NCBI GenBank assembly: GCA_003024985.2 | Contig: PXIH01S0022323.1 | Length of the DNA stretch: 10,276 nucleotides | Direction: 5' to 3' (one strand) | From: Euperipatoides rowelli | Lineage: Eukaryota > Onychophora > Udeonychophora > Euonychophora > Peripatopsidae | Shown: one piece after another, positions 1-6,977 of the stretch | Layout: each line of letters opens with the position of its first letter | How positions within the stretch are numbered: the stretch's first letter is position 1 | Program-made: the position numbers and the translations under genes | The notes under the pieces: generated by a model | What the model saw: the letters and a program-made list of their open reading frames with translations, nothing else | Databases searched by the model: none | Told to the model about the DNA's origin: nothing

Positions 1-94
1 TCCATTAAATAATTTATAATCCAATTGATTAAGTAAATAGGGAATTTTAGTTTGATCAATTTATTAAATAACTGATGGTCAATCATACCAAAAG

Positions 95-345
95 CATTAG
101 TTGGTGTATATAGTGTATATACATGGTGTATATTATATACAAAATATACTGTACATGTATGTACTATTGTACATACACGGTACATATTACATATACTATA
201 TCTACTATATACACAGTATACTGTATTTTATGTACAGTATATATAGCCTATATTTATATATTGTATATAGGCTATATGCTTATATATTATGCAATAAATA
301 ATGTGTATATAATTATTAGACTATTTGATATAATGTACAGTATTT
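95..345. repeat. TATA/GTATAC-rich low-complexity tract
   Basis: The tract is almost entirely A and T, with recurring GTATAT, TATAC and GTACAT words. Short open frames here translate only to Y/I/L-rich low-complexity peptides and are not genes. It contains local palindromes, such as GTATGTAC (157-164) facing GTACATAC (169-176) across TATT. It is probably a degenerate AT microsatellite or cruciform-prone intergenic DNA. Confidence 0.8.
241..277. repeat. 13-bp perfect inverted repeat in the AT tract
   Basis: ATATAGCCTATAT (241-253) and ATATAGGCTATAT (265-277) are exact reverse complements separated by 11 bases. The embedded GCC/GGC makes this pair less trivial than the surrounding TATA palindromes. 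No flanking duplication or coding content was seen, so this is a structural note only. Confidence 0.6.
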
Positions 346-430
346 ATTACCTGTAATAGAATGTTATTTTGTCTTTTGAAAAATGATTTTTATGCAGCTG
401 TTAAGATATCTTATCTTTGATTTGTTGCAG

Positions 431-540
431 ACACTTGTGTTTCCCCTCATGTTGAATGTTGTATAACATGGCTACTTCCTTTGGTGCTAAGGTTTGCAGA
501 CAGGAAGTTAATGGAGGATCTGTTCTTTGTAAAATACTAA
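431..540 (+). CDS. Possible terminal exon of an unidentified host gene (3' partial)
   Basis: What is seen: a T-rich stretch leads into TTTGTTGCAG ending at 430, a good 3' splice-site match. One frame from 433 is then open for 35 codons to a TAA at 538-540. The first two exon bases (431-432) would complete a split codon. The peptide begins TCVSPHVECCITWLLPLVLR and ends FADRKLMEDLFFVKY, with a hydrophobic stretch around residues 11-21 and a charged tail. The segment is visibly richer in G+C than the DNA on either side, and an AATAAA lies 66 bases after the stop. I do not recognise the peptide, and upstream exons would lie outside the window. The inference is that this is the last exon of a plus-strand gene whose final intron ends here. 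The alternative is a chance open frame, since 35 codons is short. Confidence 0.33.
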
Positions 541-606
541 CACCTTCTATTTATAACTGCAAATAGAACTTTTATTAGTCTGATTTTATTGCCCTTCTTC
601 AAATTC

Positions 607-612
607 AATAAA
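607..612 (+). promoter_or_regulatory. Possible polyadenylation signal for the candidate exon
   Basis: An AATAAA hexamer lies 66 bases beyond the stop codon of the candidate terminal exon, a normal distance for a short 3' UTR. In DNA this A+T-rich the hexamer is common, so the site means little without the exon. Confidence 0.3.
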
Positions 613-648
613 GATTATTACCTCATTGAATTAAACAATATGACAATG

Positions 649-650
<2 letters not shown>

Positions 651-701
<51 letters not shown>

Positions 702-719
702 TAATAATATTATAATAAT
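651..719. repeat. (TAA)n / (AAT)n trinucleotide microsatellite
   Basis: About 15 nearly uninterrupted TAA units run from 651 to 698. They then degenerate through ATAATAATATTATAAT up to the N at 726. It is a simple sequence repeat, likely length-polymorphic. Confidence 0.95.
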
Positions 720-890
720 AATTATNTAATTATATAATCATGTCCAAGTTAGTAATAACAATGGTGTTACAAAGAAAGATAATAAATAGAAAATGAAGAA
801 AAGAAAGAAAGAAAATTTTATCAGAAAAAAATTTAGTACCCTAGACTATTAATTGAACCAGGCTATCCTGCATTTAGGTAGCTGCACTAA

Positions 891-2365
891 ATAGCTACTA
901 AGGTATCACTGGAACAAATTCCAAATTTTGTAATCAAAAGATGTTATAAATTTTTTACTAAATTTATTTTTAGGGTAGCACAATTATCAATATACTATGG
1001 TTGTATTCCTTATCAATGGCGACCTAATTTGATTAGACCTGTATATAAAAAGGGAAAGAAAAACCTAGTTAAATCATATAGACCTATTACAAATAGTTCT
1101 TCTATCTTAAAAGTGGTAGAGAAAATTATCCTTACTAGATTGAACTTATTTATTTCAGATTTAGAGATTTTATCTATAAATCAACATGGGTTCAGAAAAA
1201 ACTATTCTACTAATACAAACCTATTAAATTTCATTGACAATATTACTTCCAATGTTGAATCTAAAGTATCTACTGATAATGTTTTTAGATCTTTCTTGTG
1301 CTTATGACACAGTAGATTTGGATTTACTTAATTAATAAAATGTTGAATTTTGAGATTCCGTTATTCATTGTGTGATGGATCCACCAATTAATTAAGATAA
1401 GATATATCTGTACTGAATTACATAATAATGTATCTGATTTACATAGAGTCTTGGTAGGTTTACCCCAGGGAGCTGTGTTATCCTCCACATTATTTAATAT
1501 CTTTGTTTCTGATGTTGATATATTAATTTCTTCAAGAATTTTGATGTAAGCAGATATTAAAATTTATCGAGGAATAAAAAAATAATGAAGATTGTATCAT
1601 GCAAACATGATTTGAATACATTAATTCAGAGAATATATGATTTAGGACTAACCATTAATTTAGACAAATCAGTATTTATGCACATTAAGAGATCAAAAAA
1701 TCCTGTTAAATATTCAATACTGGGAGTTGAATTAAAAGAGGTGCTTGAATATAAAGATCTAGGAGTTTTCATTGATAATGCACTTAACTTTGATAGACAT
1801 GCAGTATATATTGCAAATTGTATGAAAGCCAGATTTGGCATGATAAGGAGTAAAATCAAATTTATAGATGTTGAAATTTTTAGTATAATTTATAAATCAT
1901 ATATTCAACCAATTTTTACATACTGTGCTACAAGTTTCACTTTTGTAAACAAAAGAGACAAATTAATGGTAGAAAATGCTTATAGATATATAACCAAACA
2001 AATTTTTTTTTTTTTTTAATTTGACTTATATGCAAAGACTAAGAAAAATACATTTATTAACTCCGTTCCAGAAATTTTTACAACTGGACATGATGTTTAT
2101 GTATACTGAAATAATCATTAAATCTAACAGTAAAGGATATTTTATAATTAATCAAAGACAAAATTCTAGGTGGCACAGATTTGCAGTTAAAAAATTTTTT
2201 AATAAAACCAATATTCGGAAGCATTTTATTAACTCGAGAAGTATTCAATTTTGGAATTCTCTTCCATCATCAGTGTTTGAATTGCAAGCATTGAATANTT
2301 TTGGAACAGTAGTATCTGATTATATCAAACTAAAAATTAACCCTATGAGTCTTTATGATAACTAA
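891..2365 (+). pseudogene. LINE reverse transcriptase ORF2 remnant, multiply frameshifted
   Basis: This is a decayed RT that would have copied LINE RNA at a nicked target. Segment 1 (891-1284) reads QIPNFVIKRC, then IRPVYKKGKK, YRPITNSSSILKVVEKII and QHGFRKNYSTNTNLLNFI, typical RT fingers blocks. It has no ATG and is open from a TAA at 888-890. Segment 2 (1285-1332), one frame over, carries motif A as LDLSCAYDTVDLDLL with the catalytic Asp. Segment 3 (1331-1582), in the third frame, has an in-frame TGA (1373-1375), GLPQGAVLS (1457-1483), then M-stop-A-D-I at 1544-1558 where YADD should be. The Tyr codon is TAA and one Asp codon is missing. Segment 4 (1585-2013) gives the palm/thumb, including LGVFIDNALNF and YIQPIFTYC. 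A 15-T run (2003-2017) shifts into segment 5 (2021-2365), which holds RWHRFAVKKFF and SRSIQFWNSLPSSV, a LINE C-terminal signature. It cannot make active enzyme. Confidence 0.9.
2003..2017 (+). repeat. 15-T run interrupting the RT frame
   Basis: Fifteen consecutive T occupy 2003-2017 at the junction of two RT reading frames. This homopolymer accounts for the last frame change in the LINE relic. It could be polymerase slippage in the genome or a sequencing-length error. Confidence 0.85.
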
Positions 2366-2604
2366 CTTATGGTTGTAATTAAGACTATGATATACTTGTA
2401 GGACTTGGATTTGAACCCTCAGTGTTTGATTTGTTTTGATTAGTATAACCTTTGTTAGTATTGTTATTGGATATTTTATTTATGTATGTTTTTATTCATG
2501 TATTGTAAATGTTTTTGTTGTTAAATTGTACAAAAATTTTGAAATAAGACAATTTGTCTTACCTGACTTTTATAAATTTGGTTTGTAGTAAATAAATAAA
2601 TAAA
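2366..2604 (+). other. LINE 3' UTR with terminal hairpin and (TAAA)n tail
   Basis: A T-rich noncoding stretch follows the RT stop. Near its end AAGACAA (2546-2552) and TTGTCTT (2554-2560) form a perfect 7-bp stem around one base. The region closes with TAAA repeats (2587-2604). LINEs of this group commonly carry a 3' stem-loop recognised by their own RT and end in a short microsatellite. Whether this stem played that role is inference. Confidence 0.65.
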
Positions 2605-2650
2605 ACTACCACTAATAAACTGTAGCCTACATCTTATCATGATATGTGAG

Positions 2651-2741
2651 TAGAGTTTCCTGATTACGGTATAATCCCACTAGCTGTCAAAACCAAGGGA
2701 TCACCATACAGATGGAAAAAACTGGAACTCAGCTTAGGTGA
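2651..2741 (+). repeat. Dispersed repeat, copy A (about 91 bp)
   Basis: This segment and 3740-3835 are diverged direct copies. Shared blocks in order are TAGAG(T/C)TTC, GGTATAATC, AGCTGT with an A run, GGGATCA, a CA-rich step, GGAAAA, GGAA(C/T)TC and AGCTTAGGTGA. It starts shortly after the LINE tail. No coding frame is shared. It could be a SINE fragment, the end of a larger unidentified transposon, or part of a segmental duplication. I cannot name the family. Confidence 0.6.
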
Positions 2742-2758
2742 AATTAAACAGTTTATTT

Positions 2759-2785
2759 CCCCCCCCCCCCCCCCCCCCCCCCCCC
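2759..2785. repeat. 27-base poly-C homopolymer
   Basis: Twenty-seven consecutive C follow ..GTTTATTT. Such a long C tract in A+T-rich DNA is rare and can adopt i-motif or, on the other strand, G-quadruplex-like structures. Its length is also a likely place for sequencing or assembly error. Confidence 0.95.
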
Positions 2786-3739
2786 TAAGCAACAAAAAAA
2801 AAAAAGAAATTATAAGGCAACAATCATCAACTCAATAAATACTCTAAATGAAATACTAATAGTCCCTCAAACAAAGGATACTGTAAATAGGAGAATGGGC
2901 AGACACCAGTCCCACTACATACTGTAGGTAAATGAATACTCTTTGATTGATGCAAGCTATTCGAAGCAAGTAGACAAAAATCATAGATGATCAGTCAGTC
3001 TGCTTAACACAATAAAATGTTATAGGATTAAACAGCACACAAACAAAAGTCAACAAATCTTCACGTGGAGAACAAAAACACAAACAAATTAAATAACATA
3101 AACAAATACAAATAAAATAACGATTTTTTATATTCTCCCACATCCAAGGGAAAAAAATCGGTTCCCAATTTAACATTGAAAAATAAATAACAGAGAGAAA
3201 TAATTTAAATGTTCTCACCACGTCACCCATCCAACACTTAATTAAGACACTCATCACCCTGAAGATTTCAAGAATAGCAGAGAATATTATTTAATTCTAA
3301 AGGTATACATGTATTTTTATCTACAATACTTTTAAAAAAATTCACCACAGGGAACGAAGAAGAAAAAGAAAAAAACAAATTCCTCGACATGAATGAAAAA
3401 CAGCTGTTTATTACCCAACTCCCTCCCTCCAATCATGGACAGATGTTCTTCAAAAGAGAAACAATCTAATATATTTTCTCTGATAAAGTATTATAAGAGA
3501 GCAAAAACATGCAAGATTTTATAACCTCCTTTAGGCAAGCCATTCCAAAAAGTCTTTCACAATGCGAAGAAAAGTTCATTAAGTCTTGAACTTTAAGGAA
3601 AGCGCTATTAAATAGAGCAAGTTTTCTACTTGCTAATTGAGCACTTTTCTGCATTGATATGGCAAAAAAAAAAGTATTTCACCTTCACGGTTCTGGATGC
3701 TTGATCTGAAGAAGGTGCCACTATATGATGATCTCCGGG
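2786..3739. other. Intergenic DNA, no gene seen
   Basis: The stretch is A+T-rich with A-rich runs and a purine-rich patch around 3345-3380. Open frames up to 88 codons exist on the minus strand (2991-3257, 3466-3654). Their translations show no recognisable family, and their base composition matches the surroundings, so I do not call genes. Confidence 0.55.
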
Positions 3740-3835
3740 TAGAGCTTCGTAATTATGGTATAATCTCCCCAGCTGTAAAAGCCTGGGGATCAGCACACAG
3801 AAGGAAAAGAAGGAATTGGAATTCAGCTTAGGTGA
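3740..3835 (+). repeat. Dispersed repeat, copy B (about 96 bp)
   Basis: This is a diverged direct copy of 2651-2741. Copy B contains a 7-bp stem, TCCCCAG (3766-3772) with CTGGGGA (3783-3789), only partly kept in copy A. Copy A can still pair TCCC with GGGA. The homology fades upstream near GATGATCTCCGGG and downstream after AGCTTAGGTGA. The repeat family is not recognised. Confidence 0.6.
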
Positions 3836-4450
3836 TACTGGGTGGGAATATTTAAAATAATGATTTTGGAAATATAATCTTTTGACACACTGACATTGAT
3901 CTGAAGATCGGATGTCGTAGTGTGATCACCCACCAGCTATTTCTTGTTTGCTGTTATAACTCATGGTGCCACCTATTCTATGTTAGAGTTGGCAATTTGA
4001 AGAATCAGTGTGGGGAAATTTTTCGTTTCTCATCTCTCCAATAAAATGATCTATCCATGGCAATGCCTGTATTGAAGGGGACCAAACTTCAATTTATAGT
4101 TTAGGTGTACTGAATTTTTTTTTCTGACAAATTTCTGTCTTTATTCTCGTAGCATTTGTCGTAGGCCGGTTTCGGCCTTTGCACCAATTTATAGGCAGTA
4201 GGCTATCTTTATAAGACCCTTGTTCATTTTTTGAACCTTATTCTATCTCACGAAATCCTACCAATTACTATATAAGCTCAATTATAACAACCTTCTCTTA
4301 TATTATAGCATTAAACTGAGATATATAACATCGAACAGTCACTCTAGGCAACTGAACTTTGCCACAGCAAAGCAACATGCCCGCAGATCAGAAGAAAAGT
4401 TTTTCATGAACCTTATTGTTATCTACAGCTTTGAACTAAGCCACAACATC
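3836..4450. other. Intergenic DNA, no gene seen
   Basis: There are no long open frames and no protein similarity. A short GC-rich palindrome-like word GGCCGGTTTCGGCC sits at about 4165-4178. AATAAA hexamers occur by chance in this A+T-rich stretch. Confidence 0.5.
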
Positions 4451-4494
4451 GAATGATTGTTGTTAATAAGATTAATTATTAACAACAATCATTC
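4451..4494. repeat. Perfect 19-bp inverted repeat (hairpin)
   Basis: GAATGATTGTTGTTAATAA (4451-4469) and its exact reverse complement (4476-4494) are separated by the 6 bases GATTAA. The arms are perfectly paired, so the structure is young or maintained. It may be a tiny fold-back element, or the palindromic junction of a larger one whose borders are not visible. Confidence 0.85.
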
Positions 4495-5017
4495 ATATCA
4501 TACATTCACACCTGAATTAAAGGCTTCAACATAGTGATCCAACAAAATTAATTAATACTAAATAATAGACCACGGTCCTGTCTAATAAATGATCAAATAT
4601 TGTATAATCATAATAAAATTAAATTAAACTTGATTAATACACCAATTTTTTTTCTATAACTTTAGACTGTGCCTACACACACACACACCCCCCCCCCTTC
4701 TCCTTCTTGTAATAACCTGTCAACTAATCCAGAATAAACAATTCAAAGGCAAGAACAGTAACAAGTAACTAATCAACTAAATTGTTATTTTTTAATATAG
4801 GCTATCATTAAACTTAATTTCAAATATATAACTAGGAAAAATACAATATAATAATACTATGCATAACTAACTGAACAATATTAAGGCTCACATTAAAGTA
4901 ATAAATAAAACCTTAATTATTAACAATTAATAATTAATAAAAAAAGTGTGGAGGAATGTAATACCTGTATTTCATTATTGTAGGTGATTATAATTAATCG
5001 ACTTCACATATATTACT
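4495..5017. other. A+T-rich intergenic DNA with a (CA)n(C)n microsatellite
   Basis: No gene is seen. An AC dinucleotide repeat (4675-4688) runs into ten C (4688-4697). Further AT-only stretches such as 4915-4938 hold TTAATTATTAA-type palindromes. Confidence 0.6.
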
Positions 5018-5020
5018 ACT

Positions 5021-5343
5021 ATTGTCATGCAGCCTAATAGACAATCTACTAATCTTAACCATACACTGACCCAAACTCCAACATGAATATAATAGCAAAT
5101 TAAAGGCTCTCAGACCTACCATTGTCATGCAGCCTATTAGACAATCTACTAATCTTAACCATACACTGACCAAAACTCCAACATGAATATAATATCAAAT
5201 TAAAGGATCTCAGATCTACCATTGCCATGCAGCTTATCAGACGATCTACTAATCTTAACCATACAGTGACCCAAACTTCCACATGAATATAATAGCAAAT
5301 TAAAGGATCTCTAACTTTAACCGCACACTGACCATAACCCCAA
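5021..5343 (+). repeat. Minisatellite-like tandem array, 100-bp period, about 3.3 copies
   Basis: Units begin ATTGTCATGCAGCC at 5021 and 5121 and ATTGCCATGCAGC at 5221. Units 1 and 2 are exactly 100 bp long and differ by a handful of substitutions. Unit 3 is more diverged and is cut near 5312. A partial fourth copy, lacking the unit start, follows at 5311-5343 (CTAACTTTAACCGCACACTG against CTAATCTTAACCATACACTG). Short open frames across the array merely repeat with it and are not genes. Confidence 0.92.
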
Positions 5344-5385
5344 ATTAAATATTAAATCATAAATAAATAAACAAATAAATAAAAC

Positions 5386-5444
5386 AACAGCCAATCAGAG
5401 GTCGGCTTGCATTCTATCTGCAAGTTGACCTCTGATTGGCTGTT
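5386..5444. repeat. 25-bp hairpin containing CCAATCAGAGGTC
   Basis: The left arm 5386-5410 (AACAGCCAATCAGAGGTC then GGCTTGC) pairs with 5420-5444 around a 9-base loop. Twenty-three of 25 positions are Watson-Crick and the other two would be G·U if transcribed. The arms contain CCAAT/ATTGG words. It is probably the palindromic part of a non-autonomous transposon. A small-RNA precursor is possible but there is no supporting evidence. Confidence 0.85.
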
Positions 5445-5478
5445 TTTAGGCTGCATGACAGTGGTTGGTCTGAGATCC

Positions 5479-5711
5479 AGATGCTAGTTATTATTTTACG
5501 TTGAGGTATTAATGTAGTAATCTCAGGGCCGAACCTAGACAATCTTATTGTGGGGGGGGGAGGGGAGAAATGAGAAATTTCCAAACTCTGACCCCTCAAA
5601 TCCCCAGTTCACAACTAATGAACAGTTTTTCCTTCAACTGCATTTATCCCAACTGCCAACACAAAATTTCCCAACTTTTGGACTTTCAGCTAAAGTTGGA
5701 AAGGAAAGCTC
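5479..5711. other. Intergenic DNA with a G-rich run
   Basis: A run of nine G (5552-5560) followed by AGGGGAG makes a potential G-quadruplex tract. An open frame from 5570 has 77 codons, but it continues into the inverted-repeat element at 5712-6016 and shows no known similarity. I regard it as non-coding. Confidence 0.5.
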
Positions 5712-6016
5712 TTAAGTACCTAAAAACTGGAAGGCCTAAGTCCCATTTCTACCGAGTTTTTAACATCTGCACATGTATTTTTTGTCATTATGGAAAGGGC
5801 TGACAGAAGTTGTGTCAAAATTATCATAATGGATCAAAAATGATTATTTCACTTCTAGATTATCATAGGGTTGGGGCATAGTGAATTTCAGATGTAGTTG
5901 GAGTTAGGGTTCAGGGTAATGGTAAGGTTAGGACTGTAAATAAAAAAAATAGGCTGCTATCCATCTTGATCATGTGGCTAAATGGGACTTAGGCCTTCCA
6001 GTTTGTAGGCGCTTGT
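5712..6016. mobile_element. MITE-like inverted-repeat element 1 (305 bp) with 9-bp target duplication
   Basis: The terminal inverted repeats are 5713-5748 and 5980-6015, with 4 mismatches in 36. The inner 25 bp (5724-5748 against 5980-6004) pair perfectly and contain AAGGCCTAAGTCCCATTT. The exact 9-mer GGAAAGCTC stands immediately outside both ends (5703-5711 and 6017-6025), as expected for a target-site duplication. A 9-bp duplication is typical of Mutator-like (MULE) DNA transposons, though the family assignment is inference. The interior is non-coding and shares a core with the element at 6728-6977. It has no transposase, so it would be non-autonomous. Confidence 0.8.
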
Positions 6017-6727
6017 GGAAAGCTCCTCCCCCTGAGTAATCATCATATGCAAAAAAAAATAATAAACTGTAACAGTTTGTTTGGCGTGTTACATTCTCGT
6101 GTTCTAAAATATAAAATGAATTATATTGAAATAATAATAGGATAATATAAGCCTAATGCTACTTCACAACTAGCATACTACTGTTATCTTTACTATTACT
6201 ACTAGTATTACTACTTTCATTCCTATTGCTACCATCATTAGTGCAACTATCTATTATTAAAATACCGCTGCTATAATCACCATTACCAATATTAATAATA
6301 CAAAGCTATATGAAATATTGTATAACATTTTAAACAAAATTAATGATAAATAAGGGAGGAAAAAAATTTGGAAGAGAAATATTTAAAAATGATCACATGT
6401 TGAATTTAAACCCAGGTTTTTAATTCTTTGCATTTTATATTTCATCATACCTTTTCTCTTACTAACACTTTTTCCCTAGTCATTTCCTCAATAGTTAGTA
6501 AGCCTGATTAATATTATAAAATCCTCCATTAACTAGTCTACATCAATTTTTTTTCTATTTTCTACCCTATCCCCCACACTCTCCCAACTTGTCACACAAC
6601 TGAATACCCATATGTAATTACGTCACAAACTTTAATCCCCCCCCCCCTTTTTTTTTTTCACAAAGCAAAATTAATTGATGTAATCAATTAGACAATTTAT
6701 TAAAAAAAGCTAAAAGATACATAAGAT
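6016..6727. other. Intergenic DNA, no gene seen
   Basis: The stretch is A+T-rich with ACTACTA/TTACTA triplet-like patches (about 6185-6250) and a run of C followed by T (about 6638-6658). No open frame or repeat family was recognised. Confidence 0.55.
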
Positions 6728-6977
6728 GTTCAGATTCCGTTATCTGCCCATCAATATGACTGACCGTAGTAAGTTGAAATTTTCTAGATCGGCGTTTAGC
6801 AAAATATTATTTCACCTCTAGATTATCCTAGGGTTCAGCGTTACGGTAAGGTTAGGACTGTAAAGAAAATATACTAAAATCGGTGAGAAAAATACTAATT
6901 CCACACGCTACTACTTTATAGTTGTCATGTGACTCCTAACGTTAATTCTGTTGGTGGGCAGATAACGGAATCTGACC
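6728..6977. mobile_element. MITE-like inverted-repeat element 2 (250 bp)
   Basis: The terminal inverted repeats are 6728-6752 and 6953-6977. They match at 23 of 25 positions, with the core TCAGATTCCGTTATCTGCCC. Directly outside lie CATAAGAT (6720-6727) and CATAAAAT (6978-6985), an 8-bp candidate target-site duplication with one mismatch. The interior is non-coding. Its 6806-6864 segment is homologous to the interior of the element at 5712-6016, although the terminal repeats of the two do not resemble each other. The superfamily is uncertain: an 8-9 bp duplication allows hAT- or Mutator-like. Confidence 0.8.

Larger units (their letters stand above)
541..852. other. Intergenic DNA or 3' UTR, no further gene seen
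   Basis: Past the candidate exon the sequence is A+T-rich, with a (TAA)n block and then an A/G-rich stretch (about 783-830). One N is at 726. No open frame with recognisable protein similarity was found. Confidence 0.6.
853..2604 (+). mobile_element. 5'-truncated LINE retrotransposon (Jockey/CR1-like group)
   Basis: The segment holds most of a non-LTR reverse transcriptase, a C-terminal thumb/connection-type region, a T-rich 3' UTR and a (TAAA)n tail at 2587-2604. The endonuclease domain and ORF1 of an intact element (usually several kb) are absent, the 5' truncation expected from incomplete target-primed reverse transcription. The 5' edge is uncertain. Clear protein similarity starts at 891, and weak RT-like residues (LNQAILHLGSC, 853-885) in another frame suggest the element extends at least that far. 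No RNase H domain follows the RT, which fits Jockey/CR1-type elements better than I or R1 types. Clade assignment is by motif style only. No target-site duplication was identified. Confidence 0.85.
5018..5478. mobile_element. Composite repeat: tandem array, hairpin and inverted partial unit
   Basis: A 100-bp-period tandem array (5021-5343) is followed by a short AAATA-rich spacer, a 25-bp hairpin (5386-5444) and then 5446-5478. That last segment is the reverse complement of the array unit junction, matching at about 29 of 33 positions (core CATGCAGCCTA). The left edge ACTATTGTCATGCAGCCTAA (5018-5037) and the reverse complement of 5446-5465 agree at 18 of 20 positions, so the ends form a terminal inverted repeat. 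Nothing is coding. This looks like a non-autonomous DNA element whose terminal or subterminal unit has been amplified. No clear target-site duplication was found, and the right end shows unit homology beyond the left edge. Confidence 0.5.

Noticed and set aside
101-356. Overlapping open frames of 66 and 77 codons.
   Set aside because: They are translations of TATA/GTATAC low-complexity DNA, almost all Tyr, Ile and Leu.
1626-1859. A 77-codon minus-strand open frame.
   Set aside because: It is the antisense shadow of the LINE reverse transcriptase.
2410-2425. A tRNA B-box-like word on the minus strand (GGGTTCAAATCC) within the LINE 3' UTR.
   Set aside because: The flanking bases do not form a T-arm stem, and no A-box or acceptor stem is visible, so it is not a tRNA or tRNA-derived SINE.
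2991-3257. An 88-codon minus-strand open frame with Cys- and Leu-rich sequence.
   Set aside because: No similarity is recognised, the composition matches the flanks, and no splice or promoter context is evident.
5100-5282. A 60-codon minus-strand open frame with repeated peptide content.
   Set aside because: It runs through the 100-bp tandem array. The repetition in the peptide reflects the DNA repeat.
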